Positions 41,347-49,241 of a DNA stretch of 57,965 bases are shown here, one piece after another (position 1 is the stretch's first letter; each line of letters begins with the position of its first letter). This DNA comes from Bacteroidaceae bacterium (lineage in GTDB: Bacteria > Bacteroidota > Bacteroidia > Bacteroidales > Bacteroidaceae), in NCBI GenBank assembly GCA_024688885.1, contig JAILDV010000068.1, positions 1 through 57,965 on the forward strand, written 5' to 3'. A program made the translations under genes and the position numbers. The notes beneath the pieces were generated by a model that was given only the letters and a program-made list of their open reading frames with translations, was not told the origin of the DNA and made no database searches.

Positions 41347-41364
41347 CCCTCCTTGTGGGGAGGG
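41347..41364 (-). terminator. terminator after the CobW-type gene
   Basis: Stem CCCTCC (41347-41352) / GGAGGG (41359-41364). On the minus strand it is followed by TTTCTTTTTG. It insulates the metallochaperone gene from the two-component pair downstream. Confidence 0.75.
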
Positions 41365-41397
41365 TGTCTGAGAAAGAATATATGCGTGGGGAGTCTG

Positions 41398-42480
41398 TCA
41401 CACCATGCGGTGAGTGGGGTTCGGACGTCCGGGCTGCAAATAGCGCCATGCCAACACCTCGTCGGTGTATTGGTCGCCAATAGCCTCAACCAGCACGGAA
41501 CGGATGATTTCATCCAGATGCTCGGGAGCAGTCTCCACACGTGCATTGATGATGAGTTTGGCATGGTCGCTGGTGCCTGCCGTGCCTCGCAACTGAAGGG
41601 TGGATACATCGCCAGTGATGTTGCCGACAGCATACTGCTTGCCATTCTCAGCAATCACCTTGATGTGCCCCACGCGCAGTTTTTCTTTCTTCACCACCTT
41701 GCAGATGCCAGTCATGATATCCTTGAGCAAGGTGTCCCAATAGGCATTTTTCCCTGTCAGGGCAACGGTGCCGTTGAGCCATCCCAACACAGCCTCACCA
41801 TGCGCATACTTGTCGTAGTCAATGTCGAGAATCTTTGTGCCTTCACCTTGACGGTTCGCCACATACTGGAACCACTCGCGGATGCCTGAGCCATTCATGG
41901 TGCTGGCTGCCATCACCTTGGTGTGGTGGAAGCAAGCCTGAGTATCCTTGACCAGTTTCTCCACTTCCTCTTCACTCAGCAGGTCAGTCTTGGTAATCAG
42001 AATCACCTCACTCTCCTCCAACTGCTTACGGTAGATGTAGGCAGCATCTTCATGCAGACCGCCATCACCTCCATAGAGGATGGATTTCAGACGGGTGGGG
42101 TCGCTCAACACAGTGAGTGGCGACACCATCACCTCGGTGTTGTGATACTTCTTCAAAGGACGGACAATAGTGGCAGTGAGGTCAGCACAACTACCCACGG
42201 GTTCTGCCAAGATGACATCAGCTTCCACATCACGTCGCAAGGAATGGATGGCGTCAACAAAGCCATTGAAATTGCAGCAGAAACAACTGCCTGCCACCTC
42301 TTCCACTTTCAGATTGGCTTGCTGCAGCAAACGGCTATCCACCAGTTCTGGGGCTTGGTCGTTAGTCACCAGTCCCACACGTTTTCCCTGTGCCATGAGT
42401 CGCTGTGCAACATCCCAAATCAGGGTGGTCTTACCTGCTCCGAGGAAACCACCACAGAGAATAAGTCTTGTTTGATTCAT
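41398..42480 (-). CDS. CobW/COG0523 family GTPase, probable metallochaperone
   Basis: 360 residues. Walker A GGFLGAGKTT (residues 10-19), the metal-binding CxCC motif in GSCFCCN (Cys66, Cys68, Cys69), an ILAEPVGS segment and a TKTDLL base-recognition motif. The C-terminal CobW domain is atypical. G3E GTPases of this group deliver zinc, cobalt or other metals to enzymes. The gene follows an aquaglyceroporin gene by 32 bp. No zinc-regulator site or cobalamin gene lies near, so the metal is unknown. Confidence 0.85.
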   Translation of the reverse strand: MNQTRLILCGGFLGAGKTTLIWDVAQRLMAQGKRVGLVTNDQAPELVDSRLLQQANLKVEEVAGSCFCCNFNGFVDAIHSLRRDVEADVILAEPVGSCADLTATIVRPLKKYHNTEVMVSPLTVLSDPTRLKSILYGGDGGLHEDAAYIYRKQLEESEVILITKTDLLSEEEVEKLVKDTQACFHHTKVMAASTMNGSGIREWFQYVANRQGEGTKILDIDYDKYAHGEAVLGWLNGTVALTGKNAYWDTLLKDIMTGICKVVKKEKLRVGHIKVIAENGKQYAVGNITGDVSTLQLRGTAGTSDHAKLIINARVETAPEHLDEIIRSVLVEAIGDQYTDEVLAWRYLQPGRPNPTHRMV

Positions 42481-42512
42481 ATTTCATTCATTTAATTATC
42501 GTATGCTTTATT

Positions 42513-43328
42513 TCACTTCCTTCCGCATCCACACGAGCGGTTCTTCTTCTCATTGATAGGTTCCAGCACATACTTGAAGAAAAGGGCTGCAAGGCTGGAA
42601 CCGATGATGGGAGCAAGCACATACACCCAAAACCAACCACCTGCAGCATCTGGCAAAGCGGCATCACCCCACCCTGCCAGATATGCCACGATACGAGGAC
42701 CTAAATCACGGGCAGGATTGAGTCCTGCTTGAGTGAGCGGAGCGATGAAGAAGATAATGCTACTCACCGTCAGACCAATAAATACAGGCTGAAGGTCAGA
42801 TGATGGGCGTCCCACATTGCAGTCTTCCGTCAAGGCAAAGATGAACAATGCCAGCAGGAAAGTGCCGAAACCCTCTGCACACATGGCAAGGGGCATTGAT
42901 ACAACAGAGACGGTTGCATCGCCAGGATTGGGATAAAACTCACCAAACATACGGGCGGTATCCACCGAAGCGGCTGTGCCACGCACAATCTCATGGGCTG
43001 CTTCATAATGCTCGATAGATGCTCCGAACAAAGCAAAGAGCACCCAACCAGCCAACACGGCACCCACCAATTGCGCCACCAGATAGAGCGGCAATCTCTT
43101 TGCTTTCATGCGACCTGCCAGCACCATTGCCACCGACACAGCAGGGTTCAGATGGGCACAACAGATGTTGCGTGTCAAGAAGATGGCAAGCGTCACACCC
43201 AAGCCCCATACCAGACCAATCTGGAAGATGCTGTTATACTCGCCAAAAAGAACTGCCACTGCCACACTGCAGCAACCCAAGAGTGTAAGGACAAATGTCC
43301 CCATTAACTCACCAATAAAGTCCTTCAT
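42513..43328 (-). CDS. aquaglyceroporin (GlpF-like MIP channel) with Cys-rich tail
   Basis: 271 residues with six membrane helices and both pore loops: HLNPAVS (Asn61-Pro-Ala) and GLNPARD (Asn204-Pro-Ala-Arg-Asp). The Asp after the second NPAR is typical of glycerol-conducting channels as opposed to strict water channels. An extra loop of about 40 residues lies between the two halves. The C-terminus ends SCGCGRK, a Cys-x-Cys that could bind a metal. No glycerol kinase is near; the co-transcribed gene is a metallochaperone GTPase. Transport of small polyols or of neutral metalloid acids is possible. Confidence 0.85.
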   Translation of the reverse strand: MKDFIGELMGTFVLTLLGCCSVAVAVLFGEYNSIFQIGLVWGLGVTLAIFLTRNICCAHLNPAVSVAMVLAGRMKAKRLPLYLVAQLVGAVLAGWVLFALFGASIEHYEAAHEIVRGTAASVDTARMFGEFYPNPGDATVSVVSMPLAMCAEGFGTFLLALFIFALTEDCNVGRPSSDLQPVFIGLTVSSIIFFIAPLTQAGLNPARDLGPRIVAYLAGWGDAALPDAAGGWFWVYVLAPIIGSSLAALFFKYVLEPINEKKNRSCGCGRK

Positions 43329-43376
43329 CGTTCTGTTTATTATTTGTTTTTATGATGGTTTTGAGGTAATTCACTA

Positions 43377-43384
43377 CAAAGATA
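43377..43384 (-). promoter_or_regulatory. -7 box of the aquaglyceroporin-CobW operon
   Basis: TATCTTTG on the minus strand, 48 nt before the ATG at 43328; the -33 element is unclear. Confidence 0.5.
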
Positions 43385-43518
43385 GACATTTTTCCCGATA
43401 CCATGTAAAGGCATCATTCGTCATCACGAAAAGAAGGCACACCATCACGAAAGACGTGTTGAAGGTATGAAGGATGAAGGATGGAGGATGAATAACATGG
43501 GTGATAATGACACAATAA

Positions 43519-43547
43519 AGGCACAAAGTCAAGATAACCTTGTGCCT
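43519..43547 (-). terminator. terminator of asnS
   Basis: Stem AGGCACAA (43519-43526) / TTGTGCCT (43540-43547), followed on the minus strand by TTATTGTG after the hairpin. Confidence 0.7.
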
Positions 43548-43579
43548 CTATTATATATATAATATATGATGTGTAACCG

Positions 43580-45001
43580 TTAGAACTCGGCAGTCTTTGG
43601 AGTGCGTGGGAACGGAATCACGTCGCGGATGTTCTGCATACCCGTAACGAAGAGGATGAGACGTTCGAAGCCAAGACCGAAACCTGCATGAGGGCAGGAA
43701 CCGAACTTGCGGGTGTCGAGATACCACCACATGTCCTTCATCGGGATGTTGCGCTCTTCGATTTCACCCATCAGTTTGCCATAATCCTCCTCACGGACAG
43801 AACCACCAATGATTTCGCCAATCTGTGGGAAGAGCACGTCAGTGCCCTGCACCGTCTGCTCCATCTCCTTGCCGTCAAGCACAGGGTTCTTCTCGTCTAT
43901 CTTCATGTAGAAAGCCTTGATAGCCTTTGGATAGTGCGTCATGATGACAGGCTTCTTGAAGTATTCCTCCACAAGATAGCGTTCATGCTCAGAAGCAAGG
44001 TCATCACCCCAGTTGCAAGGGAACTCAAACTTCCTTCCGTCCTTGATGGCTTGCTGAAGAATGCGGATACCCTCTGTATAGTCAAGACGCACGAAGTCCT
44101 CACGGAGCACACCCTCAAGACGTTCGATGAGTCCCTTGTCAATCATCTTGTTGAGGAACTCAAGGTCATCCTTGCAGTTGTCAAGTGCCCAACGCACACA
44201 GTACTTGGTGAAATCCTCTTCCAAATCCATGAGGTCAGGAAGGTCCATGAAGGCAATCTCAGGTTCAATCATCCAGAACTCTGCCAAGTGACGAGGTGTG
44301 TTGGAGTTTTCAGCGCGGAAAGTAGGACCGAAAGTGTAGATGGCACCCAATGCCGTGGCACCCAATTCACCTTCCAGCTGACCAGACACGGTGAGAGAAG
44401 TCTGCTTGCCGAAGAAGTCATCGTCGTAAATGATGCTGCCATTCTCATCCTTCTTCAGGTCGTAGAGGTTCTTCGTGGTCACTTGGAACATCTGACCTGC
44501 ACCCTCACAGTCAGAAGCTGTGATGATAGGTGTGTGGAAGTAGAAATAACCATGCTGATGGAAGTAAGTGTGAATCGCCATTGCCATGTTGTGACGAATG
44601 CGCATCACAGCACCAAACGTGTTGGTGCGCAAACGCATGTGGGCATACTGACGCATATACTCGAAAGACTGTCCCTTCTTCTGCATGGGATAGTCGGCAG
44701 GACACTCACCAAACACCTTGATGTCGGTTGCCTGCACTTCCACAGCCTGACCAGAACCAATGCTCTCCACCATCGTACCTGTCACAGAAAGGCAGGCACC
44801 CGTAGTGATAAGCTTCATCATCTCAGGGTCAAACTTCTCCACATCAGCAACAATCTGCACGTTCTTGATGGTGGAACCGTCATTGAGGGCAATGAAGTTG
44901 ACAGCCTTGCTGCCACGCTTCGTGCGCACCCAACCCATCACGGTAACCTCTGCACCAAAATCGGTGCGTTGCAAGAGGTCTATGATTTTAACTCGTTTCA
45001 T
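43580..45001 (-). CDS. asnS: asparaginyl-tRNA synthetase
   Basis: 473 residues, normal length. N-terminal OB-fold anticodon-binding domain ([21 protein letters not shown]), class II motif 2 ([21 protein letters not shown]) shown here as recognised rather than in full context, and motif 3 ([15 protein letters not shown]). It charges tRNA-Asn with asparagine in the cytosol. It lies 236 bp after the pseudouridine synthase gene; the gap carries a 93-bp dispersed repeat and a heptamer tract, so it may be transcribed on its own. Confidence 0.97.
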   Translation of the reverse strand: MKRVKIIDLLQRTDFGAEVTVMGWVRTKRGSKAVNFIALNDGSTIKNVQIVADVEKFDPEMMKLITTGACLSVTGTMVESIGSGQAVEVQATDIKVFGECPADYPMQKKGQSFEYMRQYAHMRLRTNTFGAVMRIRHNMAMAIHTYFHQHGYFYFHTPIITASDCEGAGQMFQVTTKNLYDLKKDENGSIIYDDDFFGKQTSLTVSGQLEGELGATALGAIYTFGPTFRAENSNTPRHLAEFWMIEPEIAFMDLPDLMDLEEDFTKYCVRWALDNCKDDLEFLNKMIDKGLIERLEGVLREDFVRLDYTEGIRILQQAIKDGRKFEFPCNWGDDLASEHERYLVEEYFKKPVIMTHYPKAIKAFYMKIDEKNPVLDGKEMEQTVQGTDVLFPQIGEIIGGSVREEDYGKLMGEIEERNIPMKDMWWYLDTRKFGSCPHAGFGLGFERLILFVTGMQNIRDVIPFPRTPKTAEF

Positions 45002-45021
45002 TTTTTAGTGAAAAGTGATAA

Positions 45022-45114
45022 GTGAAAAATGCGATTAAGTGAGTACAGAGGGCAAACTTGTTTGAACTATGCCGAGCGTGAGCATTTTCGGCGAAGCCAA
45101 AAATCCAAGTTACC
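45022..45114. repeat. 93-bp dispersed repeat, copy 2
   Basis: Same orientation as the copy at 8766-8858, about 91% identical by eye (8 differences). It lies between rluB and asnS. Confidence 0.8.
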
Positions 45115-45204
45115 TTATCCGTTTCACCATCTCACTCACACTGCTGATTATTATTGTTTTTTGGGAATCAGGAATGGATACCTTGCTAATGCCTTAGCAT
45201 TCAA

Positions 45205-45232
45205 TTCCTCATTCCTCATTCCTCATTCCTCA
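45205..45232. repeat. TTCCTCA heptamer tract
   Basis: Four perfect TTCCTCA units, 6 bp from the stop of the pseudouridine synthase gene. Confidence 0.9.
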
Positions 45233-45237
45233 TTTAA

Positions 45238-46662
45238 TTATTCATAATGTCCCGTGTGCAGCATAGCCACTTCCTGTTCGGTGAGGAAGCGCCAGTCACC
45301 ACGCTTGATACCCTTCTTGGTAAGACCTGCGAACATCACGCGGTCAAGCTTGCAAACCCTGTAGCCAAGGCTCTCGAAGATACGGCGAACGATACGGTTC
45401 TTACCAGAGTGAATCTCGATGCCCACCTGCTTGCGATCAGTCTCTGAAGCATAGCTGATAGCATCTGCCTTGATGTCGCCATCTTCAAGCGTGATGCCCT
45501 CTGCAATCTGCTTCATGTCTGCTGCAGTGAGGTTCTTGTCAAGGTGTACGTGATAAATCTTCTTCTTCAAGAACTTAGGATGCGTGAGCTTCGAAGCCAA
45601 GTCACCATCGTTGGTGAAGAGCAGCACACCCGTTGTGTTGCGGTCAAGACGACCTACAGGATAGATGCGTTCACGGCAGCAGTTCTTCACGAGGTCCATC
45701 ACCGTCTTGCGCTGCTGAGGATCATCCGAAGTGGTCACATAATCCTTTGGTTTGTTAAGGATGACATACACCTTCTTCTCGATGCTCACGAGCTGGTCGT
45801 GGAAATGCACCTGGTCAGTACGCTGCACCTTGGTACCCAATTCCGTCACCACCTGTCCGTTCACAGACACAACACCTGCCTGAATGAACTGGTCAGCCTC
45901 ACGACGAGAGCATACACCAGCATTTGCCAGGAACTTGTTCAAGCGGATTGGTGCATCAGGATCCTCAAGATACTCCTTATACTCAATCTGCTTCTTCATG
46001 CTGTACTTCGCGTTCGGGTTGTAGTCAGAAGAGTGAGGACGATAGCCGCCACGACCACCCTGCTGATAGCCGCCACGGCCACCCTGCTGGAAACCACCAC
46101 GCTGCTGATAACCACCACGCTGCTGATAACCACCACGCTGCTGATAGCCACCACGCTGCTGGTAACCGCCCTGACGTGGCTGATAACCACCCTGCTGTTC
46201 GAAGTTGCCCTCCTGATCACCATTCTGCTGCTGATAGCCACGATTGTAGCCGCCACCACGCTGCTGATAACCGCCACGCTGCTGGTAGCCACCACGCTGC
46301 TGGTAGCCACCACGCTGGTAACCGCCATTATTATAAGGTCGCTGCTGATAACCACCCTGACGAGGCTGATAGCCATGTGACTGATAGGCACCCTCATTCT
46401 CATTTCCCTCAGAGGAAGAGGAACCACCAAAGCCAGCGGGGCGGAAACCGCGCTCATTCTGTACGCCATTTGAACTGTAAGCTGCACGCTCGCTACGGTT
46501 GAAACGAGGGCGCTGTGGACGATCACCACGATTGAACTGTGGACGACCACCAAAATTACCTTCACGGTTGTAGGATGGACGGAAGCCCTCACGGTCACCG
46601 CCATTTTCAGACTTTTCTTCTGATGCAGGCGCATTGCCCTGCCATTCTTCTAATTCAGACAT
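45238..46662 (-). CDS. rluB: RluB/RsuA-family pseudouridine synthase with long RGG-type disordered N-terminus
   Basis: 474 residues, almost twice the usual core. Residues 1-225 are low complexity, made of Gly-Gly-Tyr-Gln-Gln-Arg units (GGYQQRGGYQQRG) with Arg/Asn-rich flanks. The S4 RNA-binding domain follows (IRLNKFLANAGVCSRREAD, about 236-290), then the synthase domain with the catalytic Asp in GRLDRNTTG. It makes pseudouridine in 23S (RluB) or 16S (RsuA) rRNA. The N-terminal RGG/YQQ repeat is like eukaryotic RNA-binding disordered regions and may promote RNA binding or condensation. It starts 83 bp after purB. Confidence 0.92.
   Translation of the reverse strand: MSELEEWQGNAPASEEKSENGGDREGFRPSYNREGNFGGRPQFNRGDRPQRPRFNRSERAAYSSNGVQNERGFRPAGFGGSSSSEGNENEGAYQSHGYQPRQGGYQQRPYNNGGYQRGGYQQRGGYQQRGGYQQRGGGYNRGYQQQNGDQEGNFEQQGGYQPRQGGYQQRGGYQQRGGYQQRGGYQQRGGFQQGGRGGYQQGGRGGYRPHSSDYNPNAKYSMKKQIEYKEYLEDPDAPIRLNKFLANAGVCSRREADQFIQAGVVSVNGQVVTELGTKVQRTDQVHFHDQLVSIEKKVYVILNKPKDYVTTSDDPQQRKTVMDLVKNCCRERIYPVGRLDRNTTGVLLFTNDGDLASKLTHPKFLKKKIYHVHLDKNLTAADMKQIAEGITLEDGDIKADAISYASETDRKQVGIEIHSGKNRIVRRIFESLGYRVCKLDRVMFAGLTKKGIKRGDWRFLTEQEVAMLHTGHYE
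46054..46336. repeat. in-frame tandem repeats coding GGYQQRG units
   Basis: Repeated 21-24-bp blocks on the plus strand (CACCACGCTGCTGATAACCAC-type content) encode the disordered part of the pseudouridine synthase. Nearly identical codons in adjacent blocks suggest recent slippage or recombination. Confidence 0.8.
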
Positions 46663-46745
46663 AATTCAGTTTTCAATTTTACAAATTAATGCTTTCTTTT
46701 ACTATTATCTTTCGATTGCACGAATATAGGTTTAACAATCTTTTT

Positions 46746-48092
46746 TTACAATCCTGTATAGGTGTGAGGAGTGATAGCCCTCAGCTCCTCCTTCACGCTC
46801 TCCGACACCTCCAGACCATCAATGAAGCCTCTGATGCTTTCAGCTGTGATGGCAGCATTCGTGCGTGTCAGCGCTTTCAGTGCCTCGTAGGGGTGTGGAT
46901 AAGCCTCACGACGGAGAATCGTCTGAATGCCCTCTGCACACACTGCCCAGCAATTGTCAAGGTCGCGGTTGATGGCATCCTGATTAAGCAACAGCTTGCG
47001 CAAGCCCTTCAAAGTGGATTGGATGGAGATGACCATGTGACCCATTGGCACACCTACGTTACGGAGCACGGTAGAGTCGGTCAAATCGCGCTGCAGACGG
47101 CTCACTGGCAGTTTCTGACTCAAGAAAGCAAGGATGGCATTTGCCATGCCGAGGTTGCCCTCCGAATTCTCAAAGTCAATGGGGTTCACCTTATGAGGCA
47201 TTGCTGAAGAACCCACTTCGCCAGCCTTGATTTTCTGCTTGAAATATTCCATCGACACATACATCCAGAAGTCCCTGTCAAGGTCGATGATGATGGTGTT
47301 GATGCGCTTCATGGCATCGAAGATGGCACCCATGTTGTCATAGTTGCTGATCTGCGTTGTCCACTGCTCACGCTCCAAACCAAGCTTCTCGCTCACGAAC
47401 TTGTTGCCAAATGCCTTCCAGTCATACTCAGGATAAGCGATATGGTGCGCATTATAGTTGCCTGTAGCACCACCAAACTTAGCTGTAATCTTGCAAGCCT
47501 TCAACTGGTTCAGTTGTTCGGTGAGGCGATACACATACACCATCACCTCCTTGCCCAGACGGGTAGGTGAAGCAGGCTGTCCGTGAGTCTTTGCCAACAT
47601 GGGGATATCCTTCCACTCGTCAGCATATTCCTGCAACTGTGCAATCAGTTCCTCCACCTGTGGATAATACACCTCATTGAGGGCATCCTTGATGGTGAGC
47701 GGAACGGACGTATTGTTGATGTCCTGGCTGGTCAAGCCAAAATGAATGAATTCCTTGTAATCCTCGAAGTTGCCAATCTTGTCCAGTTCCTCCTTGATGA
47801 AGTACTCTACTGCCTTCACGTCGTGATTGGTCACCTTCTCGATGTCCTTCACACGCTGTGCATCTGCCTCTGAGAAATTGCGGTAGATGTCACGCAGACG
47901 TTCAAAAAGAGAATGGTCAAAACCCTTCAGCTGTGGAAGGGGCAACTCACAAAGTGTGATGAAATATTCGATTTCAACACGTACACGATACTTGATCAAT
48001 GCGTATTCCGAGAAATAGGAAGCCAAGTCCTGAGTCTTGCTTCTGTAACGGCCGTCAATAGGCGAGACAGCCGTGAGTGCATTCAGTTCCAT
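46746..48092 (-). CDS. purB: adenylosuccinate lyase
   Basis: 448 residues. The fumarate/aspartase superfamily signature GSSAMPHKVNPIDFEN (about 290-305) and the opening LTAVSPIDGRYRSKT identify PurB of the E. coli-like subgroup. It cleaves adenylosuccinate and SAICAR in purine synthesis. A -7 box at 48229-48236 points to its own promoter. It is followed by the pseudouridine synthase gene. Confidence 0.97.
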   Translation of the reverse strand: MELNALTAVSPIDGRYRSKTQDLASYFSEYALIKYRVRVEIEYFITLCELPLPQLKGFDHSLFERLRDIYRNFSEADAQRVKDIEKVTNHDVKAVEYFIKEELDKIGNFEDYKEFIHFGLTSQDINNTSVPLTIKDALNEVYYPQVEELIAQLQEYADEWKDIPMLAKTHGQPASPTRLGKEVMVYVYRLTEQLNQLKACKITAKFGGATGNYNAHHIAYPEYDWKAFGNKFVSEKLGLEREQWTTQISNYDNMGAIFDAMKRINTIIIDLDRDFWMYVSMEYFKQKIKAGEVGSSAMPHKVNPIDFENSEGNLGMANAILAFLSQKLPVSRLQRDLTDSTVLRNVGVPMGHMVISIQSTLKGLRKLLLNQDAINRDLDNCWAVCAEGIQTILRREAYPHPYEALKALTRTNAAITAESIRGFIDGLEVSESVKEELRAITPHTYTGL

Positions 48093-48228
48093 ATCTGTTG
48101 CTTTCTACTGTTTTGTTTTTAATATGCGTCACCGAGACGCTTATCCAATCTTCTATCTTCTAAATAAAAAATATCCGAATAATCTATACAATCAATTTGT
48201 TGTCTTTGCTTTTACAACTTTAACACTG

Positions 48229-48236
48229 CAAAGATA
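48229..48236 (-). promoter_or_regulatory. -7 box of purB
   Basis: TATCTTTG on the minus strand, about 135 nt before the purB ATG; no good -33 TTG at 19-20 nt. Confidence 0.45.
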
Positions 48237-48266
48237 CGGCTTTTTTACCAATATATAAATACAAGA

Positions 48267-48289
48267 GGCAGAAACTTCATCTTTCTGCC
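48267..48289. terminator. hairpin after the membrane-protein gene
   Basis: GGCAGAAA (48267-48274) / TTTCTGCC (48282-48289), 7-nt loop, 15 bp after the stop of the gene at 48305 on the minus strand. A better T-run follows on the plus strand, so its direction is uncertain. Confidence 0.5.
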
Positions 48290-48304
48290 CCATTTTTTGT
48301 ATTT

Positions 48305-48700
48305 TTAACCCTTTTCCACTGCCGAAATGCGAAATACGGTGTACACCTCCACCACGACAAAGAAAACAAACGGTATCAGCCACGAAGTTTTTCCCAAATA
48401 CATCCCGGCATAAAAACCCACAGGAAGCCACATCATCACTGTTGCCAAAATCAAGGCAACGATACCGAATACCCTTTGGTGATACAAGCGTCGCAACGTC
48501 AATTCACGAGGGTCAGTCACAGGATATTTCAAGTAGAAAGGAGTCTGCATGAACCTTCCGACAACCAGTGCTACAGTACCCAACGACATGCCCCACAAAG
48601 ACAGTGAACGCAAGTTCTCCATCGGGAATGCCCAAAGAGCCGCTGCCACAACCACCAGCGTCAATCCCACCACTTCTATGATACCCAAAATCTTCTGCAT
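48305..48700 (-). CDS. small four-helix membrane protein, unknown function
   Basis: 131 residues with four hydrophobic helices (about 5-25, 33-52, 73-95, 103-125). There are no conserved catalytic residues I recognise; a basic loop (DPRELTLRRLYHQR) lies between helices 2 and 3. It follows the septum-protein gene by 86 bp across a heptamer tract and probably shares its transcript. Confidence 0.65.
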   Translation of the reverse strand: MQKILGIIEVVGLTLVVVAAALWAFPMENLRSLSLWGMSLGTVALVVGRFMQTPFYLKYPVTDPRELTLRRLYHQRVFGIVALILATVMMWLPVGFYAGMYLGKTSWLIPFVFFVVVEVYTVFRISAVEKG

Positions 48701-48731
48701 CTCTTTTCTTTTTACCCCCTAGTTCAAATTA

Positions 48732-48787
48732 TGAATTGTGAATTGTGAATTGTGAATTATGAATTATGAATTATGAATTATGAATTT
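48732..48787. repeat. TGAATTR heptamer microsatellite, 8 units
   Basis: Three TGAATTG, four TGAATTA and one TGAATTT unit in a row, ending on the stop codon of the septum-protein gene. Length variation could change the end of that protein. Confidence 0.92.
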
Positions 48788-49083
48788 CACTCTTCCTCTT
48801 CTACAATAAAGATGTCCTCCTTGTCCGTTTTCATGAAATAGCGACTGCGAGCCACCTCCTTGATGGCTTCAACATCATTCTTCAACGCATGGAGCGTCTG
48901 TCTGTCCTTCTCGAATTTACGGTTGTACTCGTCAATTTCCCCTTTCAGGCGGGAAATCTCTTGCTGCTGACCGATACGGTTCACGATGCTGCTTTCACCC
49001 ACAAAACCAATTGCCACGATGAAAACCAACAAGGCAATCACATATTTCAGCTTAAAAAACCATTGTTTGATACTGTTTCGCAT
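48787..49083 (-). CDS. septum formation initiator, DivIC/FtsB family
   Basis: 98 residues: one membrane helix (about 14-32, VIALLVFIVAIGFVG) followed by a coiled coil (QQQEISRLKGEIDEYNRKF onwards) and the YFMKTDKEDIF segment typical of DivIC/FtsB proteins. It acts in the divisome at midcell. A -7 box at 49130-49137 lies about 47 nt upstream. Confidence 0.85.
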   Translation of the reverse strand: MRNSIKQWFFKLKYVIALLVFIVAIGFVGESSIVNRIGQQQEISRLKGEIDEYNRKFEKDRQTLHALKNDVEAIKEVARSRYFMKTDKEDIFIVEEEE

Positions 49084-49129
49084 AAGGCACTCACTTCATT
49101 CAAAAAGATGGAACAACAAATTTCTGCCA

Positions 49130-49137
49130 CAAAGATA
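49130..49137 (-). promoter_or_regulatory. -7 box of the septum-protein gene
   Basis: TATCTTTG on the minus strand upstream of the ATG at 49083. Confidence 0.5.
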
Positions 49138-49241
49138 AGGATTAAAATTGAAAAAAGAAAAATGAAACCAAGAAAAAAGATGGCTGACAGATGATAATAT
49201 CACCTCACACACCTCCGTTTTCATTTTTCACATCCTCAAAT

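Noticed and set aside
43688-45025. 445-codon open frame on the plus strand
   Set aside because: It is antisense to asnS and its product has the His/Leu-rich look of a complementary-strand frame.
46054-46336. possible CRISPR-like array (regular repeats)
   Set aside because: The repeats are in frame within the pseudouridine synthase gene, there are no unique spacers and no cas genes.
45544-46380. open frame with Thr/Leu/Ala repeats on the plus strand
   Set aside because: It is the complement of the pseudouridine synthase repeat region, not a separate membrane protein.
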